Counted from the first letter of the stretch, positions 55,478 through 64,000 are shown. The stretch is DNA of 64,000 bases from a bacterium (GCA_029933125.1 JAOZOU010000001.1:1-64000); one strand, 5' to 3'. Notes: generated by a model from the sequence alone, not told the origin. Numbers and translations are program-made.

Positions 55478-55523
55478 GCCGATTTTTTTGTATAGGGACT
55501 CACCCATGCACCAGGCCATGGCT

Positions 55524-57239
55524 TCACCTTCGAATGACAACGACCGGCAATTTTGCCCCATAAGCTTTCCCGTCACGCCTTCCCTTTGCTCTTAGCACAA
55601 CAAGATACACACCGCTTCGCACGGCATTGCCATCGGAGTCGCGACCATCCCAGAAGGTCGTCCGGCCTGCTTCGATTGATGCATCGCGCAGGAGAGTGGC
55701 AACGTGAATGCCCCTTAGGTCATAAACCCTGAGTTCGACGTCGCATAATTGAGGAAGGTCAATTCGAATCGCAAGAACATCATCTTTTCCATCGCCGTTA
55801 GGGCTTATCACCCTTGGATTGAGTTTGAGAAAGCCCAATCTTTCAAATGAGAATATGCTTACGCTATTGGGCTCGCCGGGGCTGCCTGTACCCTGTCCGT
55901 AGTGGGGTGACCAATTGCTGGCAAGTGTGGAATGGCTATCGGGATCAATCCTTTCAATCGAGCAGCCACACTCAGTCCATTCTTGAGCATAGGCTATAGA
56001 ATCAATTGCTGTACCAAATGTGTCCCTGATAATGACTCTATCTGCAAATTCTAAAGCATTGTTGGTATCATTTAGAGATAACCATCCGCCAGCCGGCCGA
56101 AGAATCTTATTGGTTGCCACATCAGGATGCTTGGTTTTGAAGATCTCTTCGTCTTCAACGAGAACGAGGTAGTCACCTCTGGCTAATTGAAGATGGTCTC
56201 GGGAGATTGCGATCGGTTTGCCGTGGCTATCCTCGAGCGTCCAAAATGTCAGATCAACTTCGTCACGGCAGTAGAGCTCAATCCATTCACAATCTTTCCC
56301 AGAAGGGCAAAACAGAATCTCGTTTATGACCAGTGGCGGAGGTTCCACTACGAAAGTCGTTGTGAGTGAGTCGTTGTGGTGATTGAGGTCATCGGCGTTT
56401 TCAATCCAAACAGTCACAAGGTGAAGCCCTGAACCCGGATTGGGAAAGCGATTCACGAAGTGCATATCACAACCAGGCTCGATATCAGTCTCGACGAAAC
56501 TACTCACTACAAAAGCCTCACCACTTGCCACGATTCGTGAGCCCCCGCCAAAGGGCCTAAGACCCGTGTTTGAGATAAGGCAGACGAGATCAAGATTGGC
56601 ACTGGTGGGAGATGAGTATCGGGATAGGCACGCTTTCTTGAGAAAAAGATCGAGAGGTGGATGATTGTATCTGGCGGGTGTCGGACAGCGCAGGACAACA
56701 AAGTCGTCACCATTGCAATCGGTATCCACGCCGTCTGGATCCCTGGCAAGGCTTGAGCCTGAAGGTGCACAAGTAGCTGGCTCACCTTCGAAATAGCAAG
56801 CGAATTCATGGTCACCCCATCCAATGACATCCATTTGTCCGTCAGGACCAACAATGCGGCAGGCGTCAGGGCCATTCTGCAGGTCAAGATCACAGATGAC
56901 ATCGGGAGGGGGCACGACGTTTGCCTCACCGATGACGAAGAATCCACCCGGTGCCAGTGTGTCAGAAGGACTCCCCTCCCACTCTGTCCTCCAGCGATCC
57001 TCATAGGCTCCGTTACCCGTCTCGAGGCGCCAGCCATCAAGGCAGATTTCCTCATGCGTCGTGTTCATGATCTCAACGAACTCACTACCCCGATCGCTCC
57101 CCACAGGATCATACAAAACCTCATTCACCACCACCGGGGTCGGAGCTAAAAATCCCCAAATCACCCAAAATGGGGTCGGAGCTAAAAATCTCCAAATCAC
57201 CCTAATTGGGGTCGGAGCTAAAAATTTGCATCTCTGCAT
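55524..57239 (-). CDS. Lamin-tail/FlgD-like protein with chimeric, repeat-derived N-terminus
   Basis: MQRCKFLAPTPIRVIWRFLAPTPFWVIWGFLAPTPVVVNEVLYDPVGSDRGSEFVEIMN; second lamin-tail unit PPLVINEILFCPSGKDCEWIELYC; C-terminal FlgD-like GRTTFWDGRDSDGNAVRSGVYLVVLRAKG. Confidence 0.75.
   Translation of the reverse strand: MQRCKFLAPTPIRVIWRFLAPTPFWVIWGFLAPTPVVVNEVLYDPVGSDRGSEFVEIMNTTHEEICLDGWRLETGNGAYEDRWRTEWEGSPSDTLAPGGFFVIGEANVVPPPDVICDLDLQNGPDACRIVGPDGQMDVIGWGDHEFACYFEGEPATCAPSGSSLARDPDGVDTDCNGDDFVVLRCPTPARYNHPPLDLFLKKACLSRYSSPTSANLDLVCLISNTGLRPFGGGSRIVASGEAFVVSSFVETDIEPGCDMHFVNRFPNPGSGLHLVTVWIENADDLNHHNDSLTTTFVVEPPPLVINEILFCPSGKDCEWIELYCRDEVDLTFWTLEDSHGKPIAISRDHLQLARGDYLVLVEDEEIFKTKHPDVATNKILRPAGGWLSLNDTNNALEFADRVIIRDTFGTAIDSIAYAQEWTECGCSIERIDPDSHSTLASNWSPHYGQGTGSPGEPNSVSIFSFERLGFLKLNPRVISPNGDGKDDVLAIRIDLPQLCDVELRVYDLRGIHVATLLRDASIEAGRTTFWDGRDSDGNAVRSGVYLVVLRAKGRRDGKAYGAKLPVVVIRR
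57136..57237 (+). repeat. Three direct REP-like units, 36-bp period (third followed by divergent inner edge)
   Basis: GGGGTCGGAGCTAAAAAT at 57136, 57172 and 57208; intervening CCCCAAATCACCCAAAAT / CTCCAAATCACCCTAATT. Confidence 0.92.
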
Positions 57240-58115
57240 CTACCTACTCCTTAGATGCCTTAGCAAGCGCGCAACCTTGGAGGGAGTAATGCCAAGGTGA
57301 TAGGCTATCTCCTTAATCGTATACCCATGTTCTTCGATGGCGGCCTTAATCTTCTCGGGATCAACGTCCGGACGCGGGCTGACCTCCAAAACCTCGGTAA
57401 GCGACGGGCGGGTAGCAAAGCGCTGAATCTTGGGAAAGCGCTTGCTATAACGTCGCTTTGTAACCTTTCTAAACAGTGGTGACAGTTTTTTGACAAATTT
57501 GACGCTGCCGAGAATGAGTTCATTGCGTACCTCGAGCATAGGGCTCATACTCCCTACGCCATCTTGTAGAAATGTCATGAACGCTTTCCTGGCCCTAGCT
57601 CGATCGCTACCAAAGTAGTCCAGAACTGTCGCTGTGCCCAACGCTGTAGCGAAGGGTCCTTTGTCCAGGGTTGCCTTCAAACTTGACCACTTCCATTTAT
57701 CTGGTGACGTGACTAATCCCGCACGAACGGGATTAAGGAGTACGTAGCGGATTACCTCAAGCAGATACGTCTCTTTTTCCACAAGTATCGCATGGAATCT
57801 GCCCTGGAGAACGTGTCCTGTCCGTCCGTGGCGTCGGTTAAATGCCTGACAGTAGGAGCTGTTGAGATAGCGCATCCCTTTCGACAGATTTGCATCCCTC
57901 GTCTCCAGGAGGAGGTGGTAGTGGTTAGGCATGAGACAATAGGCATAGATGATCCATCTGTATCTTCTTACTGTTTCGCCAAGATACTCAAGAAGGAGGG
58001 AATAGTCGCTTGAGTCCTGGAAAATTTCTTGCTGAGAGTTACCACGAGATGTGATGTGGTAAATTGCTCCGGGAAATTCTATTCTTAGCGCCCTACCCAT
58101 ACCCATCATCGCCAC
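57240..58115 (-). CDS. REP-associated tyrosine transposase (IS200-like Y1 family)
   Basis: RIEFPGAIYHITSRGNSQQEIFQDSSDY; YCLMPNHYHLLLETRDANLSKGMRYLNSSYCQAFNRRHGRTGHVLQGRFHAILVEKETYLLEVIRYVLLNPVRAGL; HUH = HYH; C-terminal HTH-like IKEIAYHLGITPSKVARLLRHL. Confidence 0.93.
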   Translation of the reverse strand: MAMMGMGRALRIEFPGAIYHITSRGNSQQEIFQDSSDYSLLLEYLGETVRRYRWIIYAYCLMPNHYHLLLETRDANLSKGMRYLNSSYCQAFNRRHGRTGHVLQGRFHAILVEKETYLLEVIRYVLLNPVRAGLVTSPDKWKWSSLKATLDKGPFATALGTATVLDYFGSDRARARKAFMTFLQDGVGSMSPMLEVRNELILGSVKFVKKLSPLFRKVTKRRYSKRFPKIQRFATRPSLTEVLEVSPRPDVDPEKIKAAIEEHGYTIKEIAYHLGITPSKVARLLRHLRSR

Positions 58116-58152
58116 ACATTCGCGTTAGCTTAGCAAGAATCATGCCGGGGGA

Positions 58153-58218
58153 GCAGAAATGCAGATTTTTAGCTCCGACCCCAAAATGGGTGATTTGGAG
58201 ATTTTTGGCTCCGACCCC
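58153..58218 (-). repeat. Two inverted copies of the REP-like unit
   Basis: ATTTTTAGCTCCGACCCC (58165-58182) and ATTTTTGGCTCCGACCCC (58201-58218), reverse complements of the left array, again 36-bp period. Confidence 0.92.
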
Positions 58219-58219
58219 C

Positions 58220-59269
58220 CTAAAAGGTGCCGGCGATTTTTTGGCCGCAGTACTTGCAGGCGCCGCCCACGATGTTGTTGGCAATGATTGAGAAGTGGTA
58301 GCGACCTATTACAACTCTGGAACACTTGGGACAGTAAGTGTTTTCGGCGGGATGGCCAGTCACATTACCGATGTAGACGTAGAGAAGTCCAACATCAAGC
58401 CCAATCTGGCGAGCACGTTCGAGGGTTTCGACGGGTGTGCATGGGATGTGCGAGAGGTCAAGATAGGGAACAAAGCGTGTGACATGCCATGGCGTGCGCT
58501 TACCCAGCCGCGTAGCGATCCATGTGGCAAGCCTTCCTAGCTGAACCTCGCTATCATTGTAGCCTGGGATGATGTTGGTGACGACTTCCACGTGCATATG
58601 CCATTTGCTTTTTGCCCTGAGAGCATTCTCAAGAATTGGTTCGAAGTCAGCAAGATTGGCAATGCGCCTGTAGAAATTGCTCGAGAAACCCTTTATGTCA
58701 ACACGATATACATCGAGAAAGGGACCAATCCTATCAAGAGCCGCTTTTGTCATATATCCATTTGTAACATAGCTAGTATGGAGCCCTGCCTTCTTAGCTA
58801 GCTCACTTACCTTGATTGTATACTCAAGCCACATAGTGGGCTCATTATAAGTCCAGGAGATACCAATGCAGCCAGCTTCAAGTGCAAGTCTTATCACCTC
58901 TTTTGGTTCAATCCAGCGCGTCTTCGTCTGTGGGACATCGCAAGGCTGCTCATGGGCTATTTCCCAATTCTGGCATCCAATGCATCTCAGATTACATCCG
59001 ACGCTGCCAAGCGAGAGCCATTTAGACCCCGGCAGATAATGGAAGACAGGCTTAGCCTCAATCGGAGCGATGTTATTTACCGCAACCTCACCGTAGGTGA
59101 CACTATAGATCCTGCCATTGCGATTCCTGCGAGTATGGCAATAGCCCCACCCACCCTCGGGAATGACACACCTCCGCTCACAAATGTAACAGCGTGCACT
59201 TCCATCCTGTAGGGTTTCATAAAGAAGAGACTCAATTTCCGGCATCAGGCGCTCCATTGAGAACCACAA
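58220..59269 (-). CDS. AmmeMemoRadiSam-type radical SAM enzyme (AmrS/PflA-like)
   Basis: GSVGCNLRCIGCQNWEIAHEQP (CxxxCxxC); CYICERRCVIPEGGWGYCHTRRNRNGRIYSVTYGEV; C-terminal Zn-type CPKCSRVVIGRY...CKYCGQKIAG. Start may be 59257 or 59245. Confidence 0.9.
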   Translation of the reverse strand: MWFSMERLMPEIESLLYETLQDGSARCYICERRCVIPEGGWGYCHTRRNRNGRIYSVTYGEVAVNNIAPIEAKPVFHYLPGSKWLSLGSVGCNLRCIGCQNWEIAHEQPCDVPQTKTRWIEPKEVIRLALEAGCIGISWTYNEPTMWLEYTIKVSELAKKAGLHTSYVTNGYMTKAALDRIGPFLDVYRVDIKGFSSNFYRRIANLADFEPILENALRAKSKWHMHVEVVTNIIPGYNDSEVQLGRLATWIATRLGKRTPWHVTRFVPYLDLSHIPCTPVETLERARQIGLDVGLLYVYIGNVTGHPAENTYCPKCSRVVIGRYHFSIIANNIVGGACKYCGQKIAGTF

Positions 59270-59804
59270 CCCGGTACAACCCCAAATAAAAATCCTGAAC
59301 GCTGGCCTTCCCCAGTTTCGCTAGAGCCACAAAATCAACGTCACGCGAGCCAAATATGATTGAACCAATTCCACACACAATCCACCTCCAAAGGCGTACC
59401 GGCATTCCCTTTGGCCGATTGTAGTCAATCACTATGACCTCCTTCGAGGCCCGTAGTGCCTGACGAACTGCCTCAAGCGGTTGCCTGAGTCCAGCAAGAC
59501 AGTAGCAAAATAAGGCTACATCAAAGCTTTTCCCCTTGAAAGGTAAGATGTGGGCATCACCAAGAACAAGCCGAGTCGTTGACCTTTTCTTCAGAAAATC
59601 CAACATCGCCTCCGACCTATCCAGACCGACCACGAACTCTGCTCCAATATAATTAAGGCACTTTCCTGTTCCTACACCTATCTCCAGCAACGAACCCACA
59701 ATCCTTTTCTCTAAGACTTTCCGCCTCACCCTATCCGCAAGTGATAGTGAGACCACGCTATCAAGAAGGCTATATAGGCGAGGATGTTGATATATCCATT
59801 TCAT
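59232..59804 (-). CDS. Class I SAM-dependent methyltransferase
   Basis: LLEIGVGTGKCLNYIGAEFVVGLDRSEAMLDFLKKR; LVLGDAHILPFKGKSFDVALFCYCL; start MKWIYQHP chosen so it begins after the GNAT stop. Confidence 0.88.
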   Translation of the reverse strand: MKWIYQHPRLYSLLDSVVSLSLADRVRRKVLEKRIVGSLLEIGVGTGKCLNYIGAEFVVGLDRSEAMLDFLKKRSTTRLVLGDAHILPFKGKSFDVALFCYCLAGLRQPLEAVRQALRASKEVIVIDYNRPKGMPVRLWRWIVCGIGSIIFGSRDVDFVALAKLGKASVQDFYLGLYRVVVLNGAPDAGN

Positions 59805-59814
59805 TGTTGGAGCT

Positions 59815-60687
59815 TCACACGAGGGCCTTTCCTCGGTATTCCATAACCACCTGGCCAGCGCTTTCCTTGCGTTTGTAGCCGGCTTCCTCAATGAGCTTCG
59901 GGAAAAATCGACTGGGAACAACAACCGAGCAATAATCCTTCCCACATTGAAAACCAAGATACATGCAATTACGCGCAAGTATCTTTATGGCTCGTTCGTC
60001 GCCATCGACAAAACCGAGCGTTATCCCGTTCTCGCTTTTTTCAAGCGGATATATGGCAACCCCCCTGATTTCCGCGTCTCCCCTCATGACAAGAACCTTA
60101 CCAGCCTTGATGTAATTCCTCAGGAGCCTCCGCGAGAACTCCCTGAAAACCCAACCTTCGGCAATGAGTCCTGAAGCGAGCTTAATGAATCTGGACGAAG
60201 TGACAAAATCGTATACAGCTGGCAGATCAGTAAGTGTTGCAATCTCACCTTTCACCTTTCCTTTTCGCGTTCTTTGCCAGTAGTATCTGAAGCGAGCTAT
60301 TGCTTCAAAACCGTAAGATCGGCCAATCCTCCGGCTTGCCCTGTTTGTTTGCCCCGTGCAGAAGCGAACACGTCGTGGTTTGATTCTCCTAAGAGTTCTT
60401 AAGACTTCCTTATTTATCGCCCCAGCTACTCCCTTTCGCCGATACCTTCGGTCAACTCGCAACCCTTCCAGCCATATTTCGCCATTTCCAAAATCCGTGA
60501 TCTTGGCAATACCAATCGGACGACCCTTTAGCTCTGCAACTATGAGGCGCCCTCTGCGCTGGCGTATCCACTCATCCCAAACATGTGGTATGAAATCACC
60601 ATAGTCCCGCCATGTGTTCTTGCAAAAATCGAGAACCGCCTGCTTATCGGTTCTTCTGGCGTCCCGAAGTTTCAGACCACGTAGCAT
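59815..60687 (-). CDS. GNAT family N-acetyltransferase (two GNAT-like halves)
   Basis: IWLEGLRVDRRYRRKGVAGAINKEVLRTLR; FCTGQTNRASRRIGRSYGFEAIARFRYY. Confidence 0.85.
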   Translation of the reverse strand: MLRGLKLRDARRTDKQAVLDFCKNTWRDYGDFIPHVWDEWIRQRRGRLIVAELKGRPIGIAKITDFGNGEIWLEGLRVDRRYRRKGVAGAINKEVLRTLRRIKPRRVRFCTGQTNRASRRIGRSYGFEAIARFRYYWQRTRKGKVKGEIATLTDLPAVYDFVTSSRFIKLASGLIAEGWVFREFSRRLLRNYIKAGKVLVMRGDAEIRGVAIYPLEKSENGITLGFVDGDERAIKILARNCMYLGFQCGKDYCSVVVPSRFFPKLIEEAGYKRKESAGQVVMEYRGKALV

Positions 60688-60699
60688 AAAGCCTCACAC

Positions 60700-60936
60700 T
60701 CACTTGGAATCAGCGAGCAAAGCATCGAGCCTCTCTTTGTCAAAACCGATAACGATATTCCCGTTGATATCGATTACAGGTACCCCCATCTGTCCGGATT
60801 TCTTAATCATCTCATCCCTTGCAGCAACATCTCTTGAAACATCGAAATCCTCAAAGGCTACACCCTTTTGCTCAAGATATGCCTTTGCCATCTTGCAGAA
60901 AGGACATGTTAGGGTTGAATAGACCTTGCACTCCAT
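60700..60936 (-). CDS. Glutaredoxin-family protein (NrdH/Uxx-like)
   Basis: VYSTLTCPFCKMAKAYLEQKGVAFEDFDVSRD; GQMGVPVIDINGNIVIGFDKERLDALL. Confidence 0.92.
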   Translation of the reverse strand: MECKVYSTLTCPFCKMAKAYLEQKGVAFEDFDVSRDVAARDEMIKKSGQMGVPVIDINGNIVIGFDKERLDALLADSK

Positions 60937-60938
60937 AA

Positions 60939-61781
60939 CTACCTCCGCACTTTCGAAACCAATTCACGATAAATATCACTCGAATGCAACCCGTAGAGAG
61001 ATGCTATAGCCTTAGCAGCCTCACGAGGCTTAAGACCTTGCTCCACGAGCCGTCTTGCCTGATCGATAACATCCTTCGCCTGAATGCGTCTGTGTTCCGT
61101 CGAACCCTCACAGACAATTACGAACTCACCCCTCGGTTCCACCTTTGTGAAATGTTCAATCAAACCAGAGATGTCCTCCCTTATTATCTCCTCATGCATT
61201 TTTGTCAATTCCCTTGCTATGACGCATCTCCTATCGCCAAGCACCTCACGCATATCCTTTAGACATTCAATTAGCCGATGAGGTGCCTCAAAAAAGACAA
61301 TCTGAGATGTCAATGTGGCAAGCTCTCTCAAGCGCTTGACACGCCTGGATCTTGCTCTTGGCAAGAATCCTTCGAAGAAAAATCTCCTCTCACTGCTTCC
61401 TGATACACTCAGTGCAGCAATCACAGAGCTTGGGCCAGGCACGGGTACAACACGATAGCCTGCCTTGAGAGCCGCATCAACAAGCTTTCTTCCCGGGTCC
61501 GATATGCCAGGTGTCCCTGCCTCGGCTACAAGAGCCACGCTTGTGCCTTCATCAAGCATCTTGATGATCCTGGGAATCATACGATGCGCATTGCTTTCAC
61601 GATAGCTTTCGAGACGCTTTTTGATTCCATAGTGAGCAAGGAGCTGCCTGGTCCTGGTAACAGCCTCCGAAAGTATTACGTCTACATTCTTAAGCGTATC
61701 AAGAGCCCGAAGGGTAATATCGGCAAGATTACCAATAGGGGTGGCAACAACGAATAAGCAAGTTTCCACTGGGCGAGACAT
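60939..61781 (-). CDS. rsmI: 16S rRNA (cytidine(1402)-2'-O)-methyltransferase
   Basis: LFVVATPIGNLADITLRALDTLKNVDVILSE; GTPGISDPGRKLVDAALKAGYRVVPVPGPSSVIAALSVSG; EAPHRLIECLKDM. Confidence 0.95.
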   Translation of the reverse strand: MSRPVETCLFVVATPIGNLADITLRALDTLKNVDVILSEAVTRTRQLLAHYGIKKRLESYRESNAHRMIPRIIKMLDEGTSVALVAEAGTPGISDPGRKLVDAALKAGYRVVPVPGPSSVIAALSVSGSSERRFFFEGFLPRARSRRVKRLRELATLTSQIVFFEAPHRLIECLKDMREVLGDRRCVIARELTKMHEEIIREDISGLIEHFTKVEPRGEFVIVCEGSTEHRRIQAKDVIDQARRLVEQGLKPREAAKAIASLYGLHSSDIYRELVSKVRR

Positions 61782-61796
61782 CCGATCTAGTGGCGC

Positions 61797-62000
61797 CTAG
61801 CTGCCGTAGTGGTCAAGCATCAAATGCTCAAGAAGCCGCTCCTGCTCTTCAGCAAGCTGCTTAGCAGCAACAAAGTCACCTTTCTCGAGTGCAGCTTGCA
61901 TCTTTGTGTCTATCCTCTCAATCTTGCGGGCGAGCGATCTGTCAGGCCTAGTGTTGGTCTTCTTTTGCTTCGCTCTTCTTACTGACTTGGCATTACCCAT
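61797..62000 (-). CDS. Small basic/coiled-coil hypothetical protein
   Basis: 67 aa MGNAKSVRRAKQKKTNTRPDRSLARKIERIDTKMQAALEKGDFVAAKQLAEEQERLLEHLMLDHYGS; tight spacing between recJ and rsmI. Confidence 0.6.
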   Translation of the reverse strand: MGNAKSVRRAKQKKTNTRPDRSLARKIERIDTKMQAALEKGDFVAAKQLAEEQERLLEHLMLDHYGS

Positions 62001-62009
62001 TTTGGCAGC

Positions 62010-63689
62010 TCACTTCCTCCTTCCCTGTGCTTCCTTTTTCCAGTCAAGGACTTCAACAACTCTTATGCTCCCATCTCCAAACGGGCTGATGACCAGGCTT
62101 ATCCTATCATCAGCATCCCAACCGACCTGATCAGCATAATTCCCAATTGAGAGGGTCAAGTCGTTCAGTCTCCAGGTTCCATCAACTTCTTTAAGCACAT
62201 CTCCATGCAAAGATTCAAGCAGAAAAATCGGTCGTGGATTTTCCTCACCAAAAGGCTCAAGGCAAAGAAGTGATTTAAGATTTTCGATATTGAGATGACT
62301 TGGATCAAGCCTATCGTCGATCACTATTTGCTTTCTTACCACAGACGGATCTATTCTGGGCTCGAGATAGTCAATGATCGCTTTCATAAAGTCATCGATT
62401 TTGGATCTCTTGATTGAAAAACCAGCGGCTTGTTTGTGTCCCCCGTAACTGATGAAGAAATCCTTGTTAGCACCCAATGCATCCACAAGATCAACGCCCT
62501 TGGGTCCTCTGGCCTCTCCGATGCCTTCGTCACCCTTCATAGAAATAATCACGACCGGTTTGTGGAGGCTGTCAGCAAGCCTTGCTGCACAGAACCCAAC
62601 TGTCTTGGTAGGTAATCTTTCGACTTTGAGCACAATCACCTTGGAAGAATCAACATCGATCTTAGAAAGCTCCTTCTTAACAATCTCAAGAGCTTTGTAT
62701 GCCCTTTCACGACGTGCCTCGGATTCCATGATAAGACTCGAAAGAATCTCCTCGGCATCTTCCTCTTCGGTGGACAGTAGAAGCTCGCAACCAAGATTGC
62801 CCCCCTCATGCGATCTTGAGGCTCCGATAAGAGGAACTATTTTTGAGAGAATCTCTGTCATTGTTGAATCGTCATCAACCCAGATATGCGACCTGAGTGT
62901 GACAAAGGGTATCCAGCGCCTCGAAAGAATCTCCTTTACACCATTTGCAACAATGATCCTGTTTTCGCCGAGCAGGGGAACACGATCAGCAAAACTGCCG
63001 AGTGCAGCCATTCCAAGCATACCATCAAGCGATGGTGGATTCGCAATCTTGCGATAGCGCTCACAGAAAGCTTGCATAAATCTATAGGCGACACCACAGC
63101 CTGCTAGATCCCGGAATCCGTATTTTGAATCGTGCCTCTTGGGATTGACAACTCCAACTGCATCTGGAAGTCTGGGAGGTGGCTCGTGATGATCTGTAAC
63201 TATTGTGTCTATTCCCATCGAGCGTGCATATTCAATCTCTTTCCAGCAGCTTACTCCGCAGTCAACAGTAACAATCAGCGAGACGCCGGCTTTTTTGAAA
63301 CGATCAACAAGGTTGCGCGAAAGGCCAATGCCTTCAGTGGGTGAGTCGGGAATATAGTAAGACACGTCAGCACCTATTTGCTTAAGCGATCCAAAGACTA
63401 TTGTCGTTGACGTTATGCCATCAACATCATCGTGTCCGACAATCATGATGTGATCGTAGTTTTCAGTTGCCCCAATAAGGCGCTCAATTGCAGGCCCCAC
63501 ATCAGGCAGAAGCATCGGATCACCCAAGTTTTCTAGCGAAGGGTTAAGAAATCTCCTGGCATCGTCCTCAGCAACAAAACCTCTCGCAGCCAGAACCCTC
63601 GCAGCCAAGCTTGATATATTCAAACCATATTCTAGCCTGCGTGCACAAGATTTATCTATGGGTGAGAACTTCCACTCAGCGTTTCCCAT
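62010..63689 (-). CDS. recJ: Single-stranded-DNA-specific exonuclease RecJ
   Basis: IMIVGHDDVDGITSTTIVFGSLKQIGADVSYYIPDSPTEGIGL; IVTVDCGVS; DTIVTDHHEPP; FFISYGGHKQAAGFSI. Confidence 0.92.
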   Translation of the reverse strand: MGNAEWKFSPIDKSCARRLEYGLNISSLAARVLAARGFVAEDDARRFLNPSLENLGDPMLLPDVGPAIERLIGATENYDHIMIVGHDDVDGITSTTIVFGSLKQIGADVSYYIPDSPTEGIGLSRNLVDRFKKAGVSLIVTVDCGVSCWKEIEYARSMGIDTIVTDHHEPPPRLPDAVGVVNPKRHDSKYGFRDLAGCGVAYRFMQAFCERYRKIANPPSLDGMLGMAALGSFADRVPLLGENRIIVANGVKEILSRRWIPFVTLRSHIWVDDDSTMTEILSKIVPLIGASRSHEGGNLGCELLLSTEEEDAEEILSSLIMESEARRERAYKALEIVKKELSKIDVDSSKVIVLKVERLPTKTVGFCAARLADSLHKPVVIISMKGDEGIGEARGPKGVDLVDALGANKDFFISYGGHKQAAGFSIKRSKIDDFMKAIIDYLEPRIDPSVVRKQIVIDDRLDPSHLNIENLKSLLCLEPFGEENPRPIFLLESLHGDVLKEVDGTWRLNDLTLSIGNYADQVGWDADDRISLVISPFGDGSIRVVEVLDWKKEAQGRRK

Positions 63690-63691
63690 AT

Positions 63692-64000
63692 TTATCCGAC
63701 TGCTTGCGAAAAAACTTCTCTGAAAACTGCCACCGCTCTTTCAATATCCTCGTCGTCAACGTCCAGGTGAGTCACAGCCCTCACCGTTGTCCGCCCGAAA
63801 GGTACCACAAGTACTCCATTGCGCTCAAGAAGTAATACCACATCATCAACCGTCAGTCCGCTGTCAGCAACGTCTATGACAACTATATTGGTCTCAATTT
63901 CCTCGGGTTCCAGTCGAATACCAGGCATATCGGAAAGAGCCTCTGCAAGTTTTCTAGCTCTGCGATGGTCCTCAGCGAGGCGCTCGATGTTGTGTTTGAG
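63692..64000 (-). CDS. Threonine aldolase family (beta-eliminating lyase) C-terminus, partial
   Basis: Frame remains open to the window edge: LKHNIERLAEDHRRARKLAEALSDMPGIRLEPEEIETNIVVIDVADSGLTVDDVVLLLERNGVLVVPFGRTTVRAVTHLDVDDEDIERAV. Confidence 0.82.
   Translation of the reverse strand, partial: LKHNIERLAEDHRRARKLAEALSDMPGIRLEPEEIETNIVVIDVADSGLTVDDVVLLLERNGVLVVPFGRTTVRAVTHLDVDDEDIERAVAVFREVFSQAVG

Larger units (their letters stand above)
57136..58218 (-). mobile_element. RAYT cassette bounded by inverted REP-like arrays
   Basis: RAYT gene (57240-58115) between 57208-57237 and 58153-58182, which form a near-perfect (28/30) inverted repeat, plus further 36-bp units outside on both sides. Confidence 0.85.

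Noticed and set aside
57136-58218. 36-bp-period repeats as a CRISPR array
   Set aside because: Units are contiguous with no unique spacers, occur as inverted groups flanking a RAYT, and no cas genes are present.
59805-59978. Long N-terminal extension of the methyltransferase ORF
   Set aside because: It overlaps the GNAT gene's 3' end; the MKWIYQHP start at 59804 gives the normal family N-terminus.
62452-63057. 201-aa plus-strand Ser-rich ORF
   Set aside because: Antisense of recJ; Ser/Leu-rich composition typical of shadow frames.
1-64000. tRNA/rRNA genes
   Set aside because: Intergenic gaps are short (mostly under 130 bp) and none contains a recognisable cloverleaf or rRNA core sequence by eye.

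Overview
The window is almost fully coding: about 55 CDSs, mostly on the minus strand, with plus-strand islands at about 16.2-20.9 kb and 24.5-26.6 kb. I found no rRNA, tRNA or CRISPR. Three blocks stand out. (A) 1.3-16.2 kb is a secreted/envelope block: 5'-nucleotidase, two PorV-like outer-membrane proteins, a helix-hairpin-helix (ComEA-like) + predicted beta-barrel protein, two OB-fold/FlgD-tail secreted proteins, a carbohydrate-type ABC transporter and a ComEC-like MBL lipoprotein. (B) 20.9-51.7 kb is a nucleobase-catabolism island: a Nup/BMP-type nucleoside ABC transporter, adenine deaminase, carbamate kinase, YgeY, YqeB, XdhC/CoxI, MocA, YqeC, xanthine-dehydrogenase FAD and 2Fe-2S subunits, SsnA, hydantoinase and PreA/PreT. 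It resembles selenium-dependent molybdenum hydroxylase loci, but the large molybdopterin catalytic subunit is absent from the window. (C) At 57.1-58.2 kb a REP-associated tyrosine transposase (RAYT) is bounded by inverted, 36-bp-period REP-like repeats. The cassette appears to have supplied a ribosome-binding site, start codon and N-terminal 12-aa repeats to the neighbouring lamin-tail gene. A second theme is two EIIA-Ntr-like PTS IIA paralogues with no other PTS genes, one of them in a cassette with a CPA2-type antiporter and a PII-like protein. All calls come from reading the supplied sequence and translations; no database search was run.
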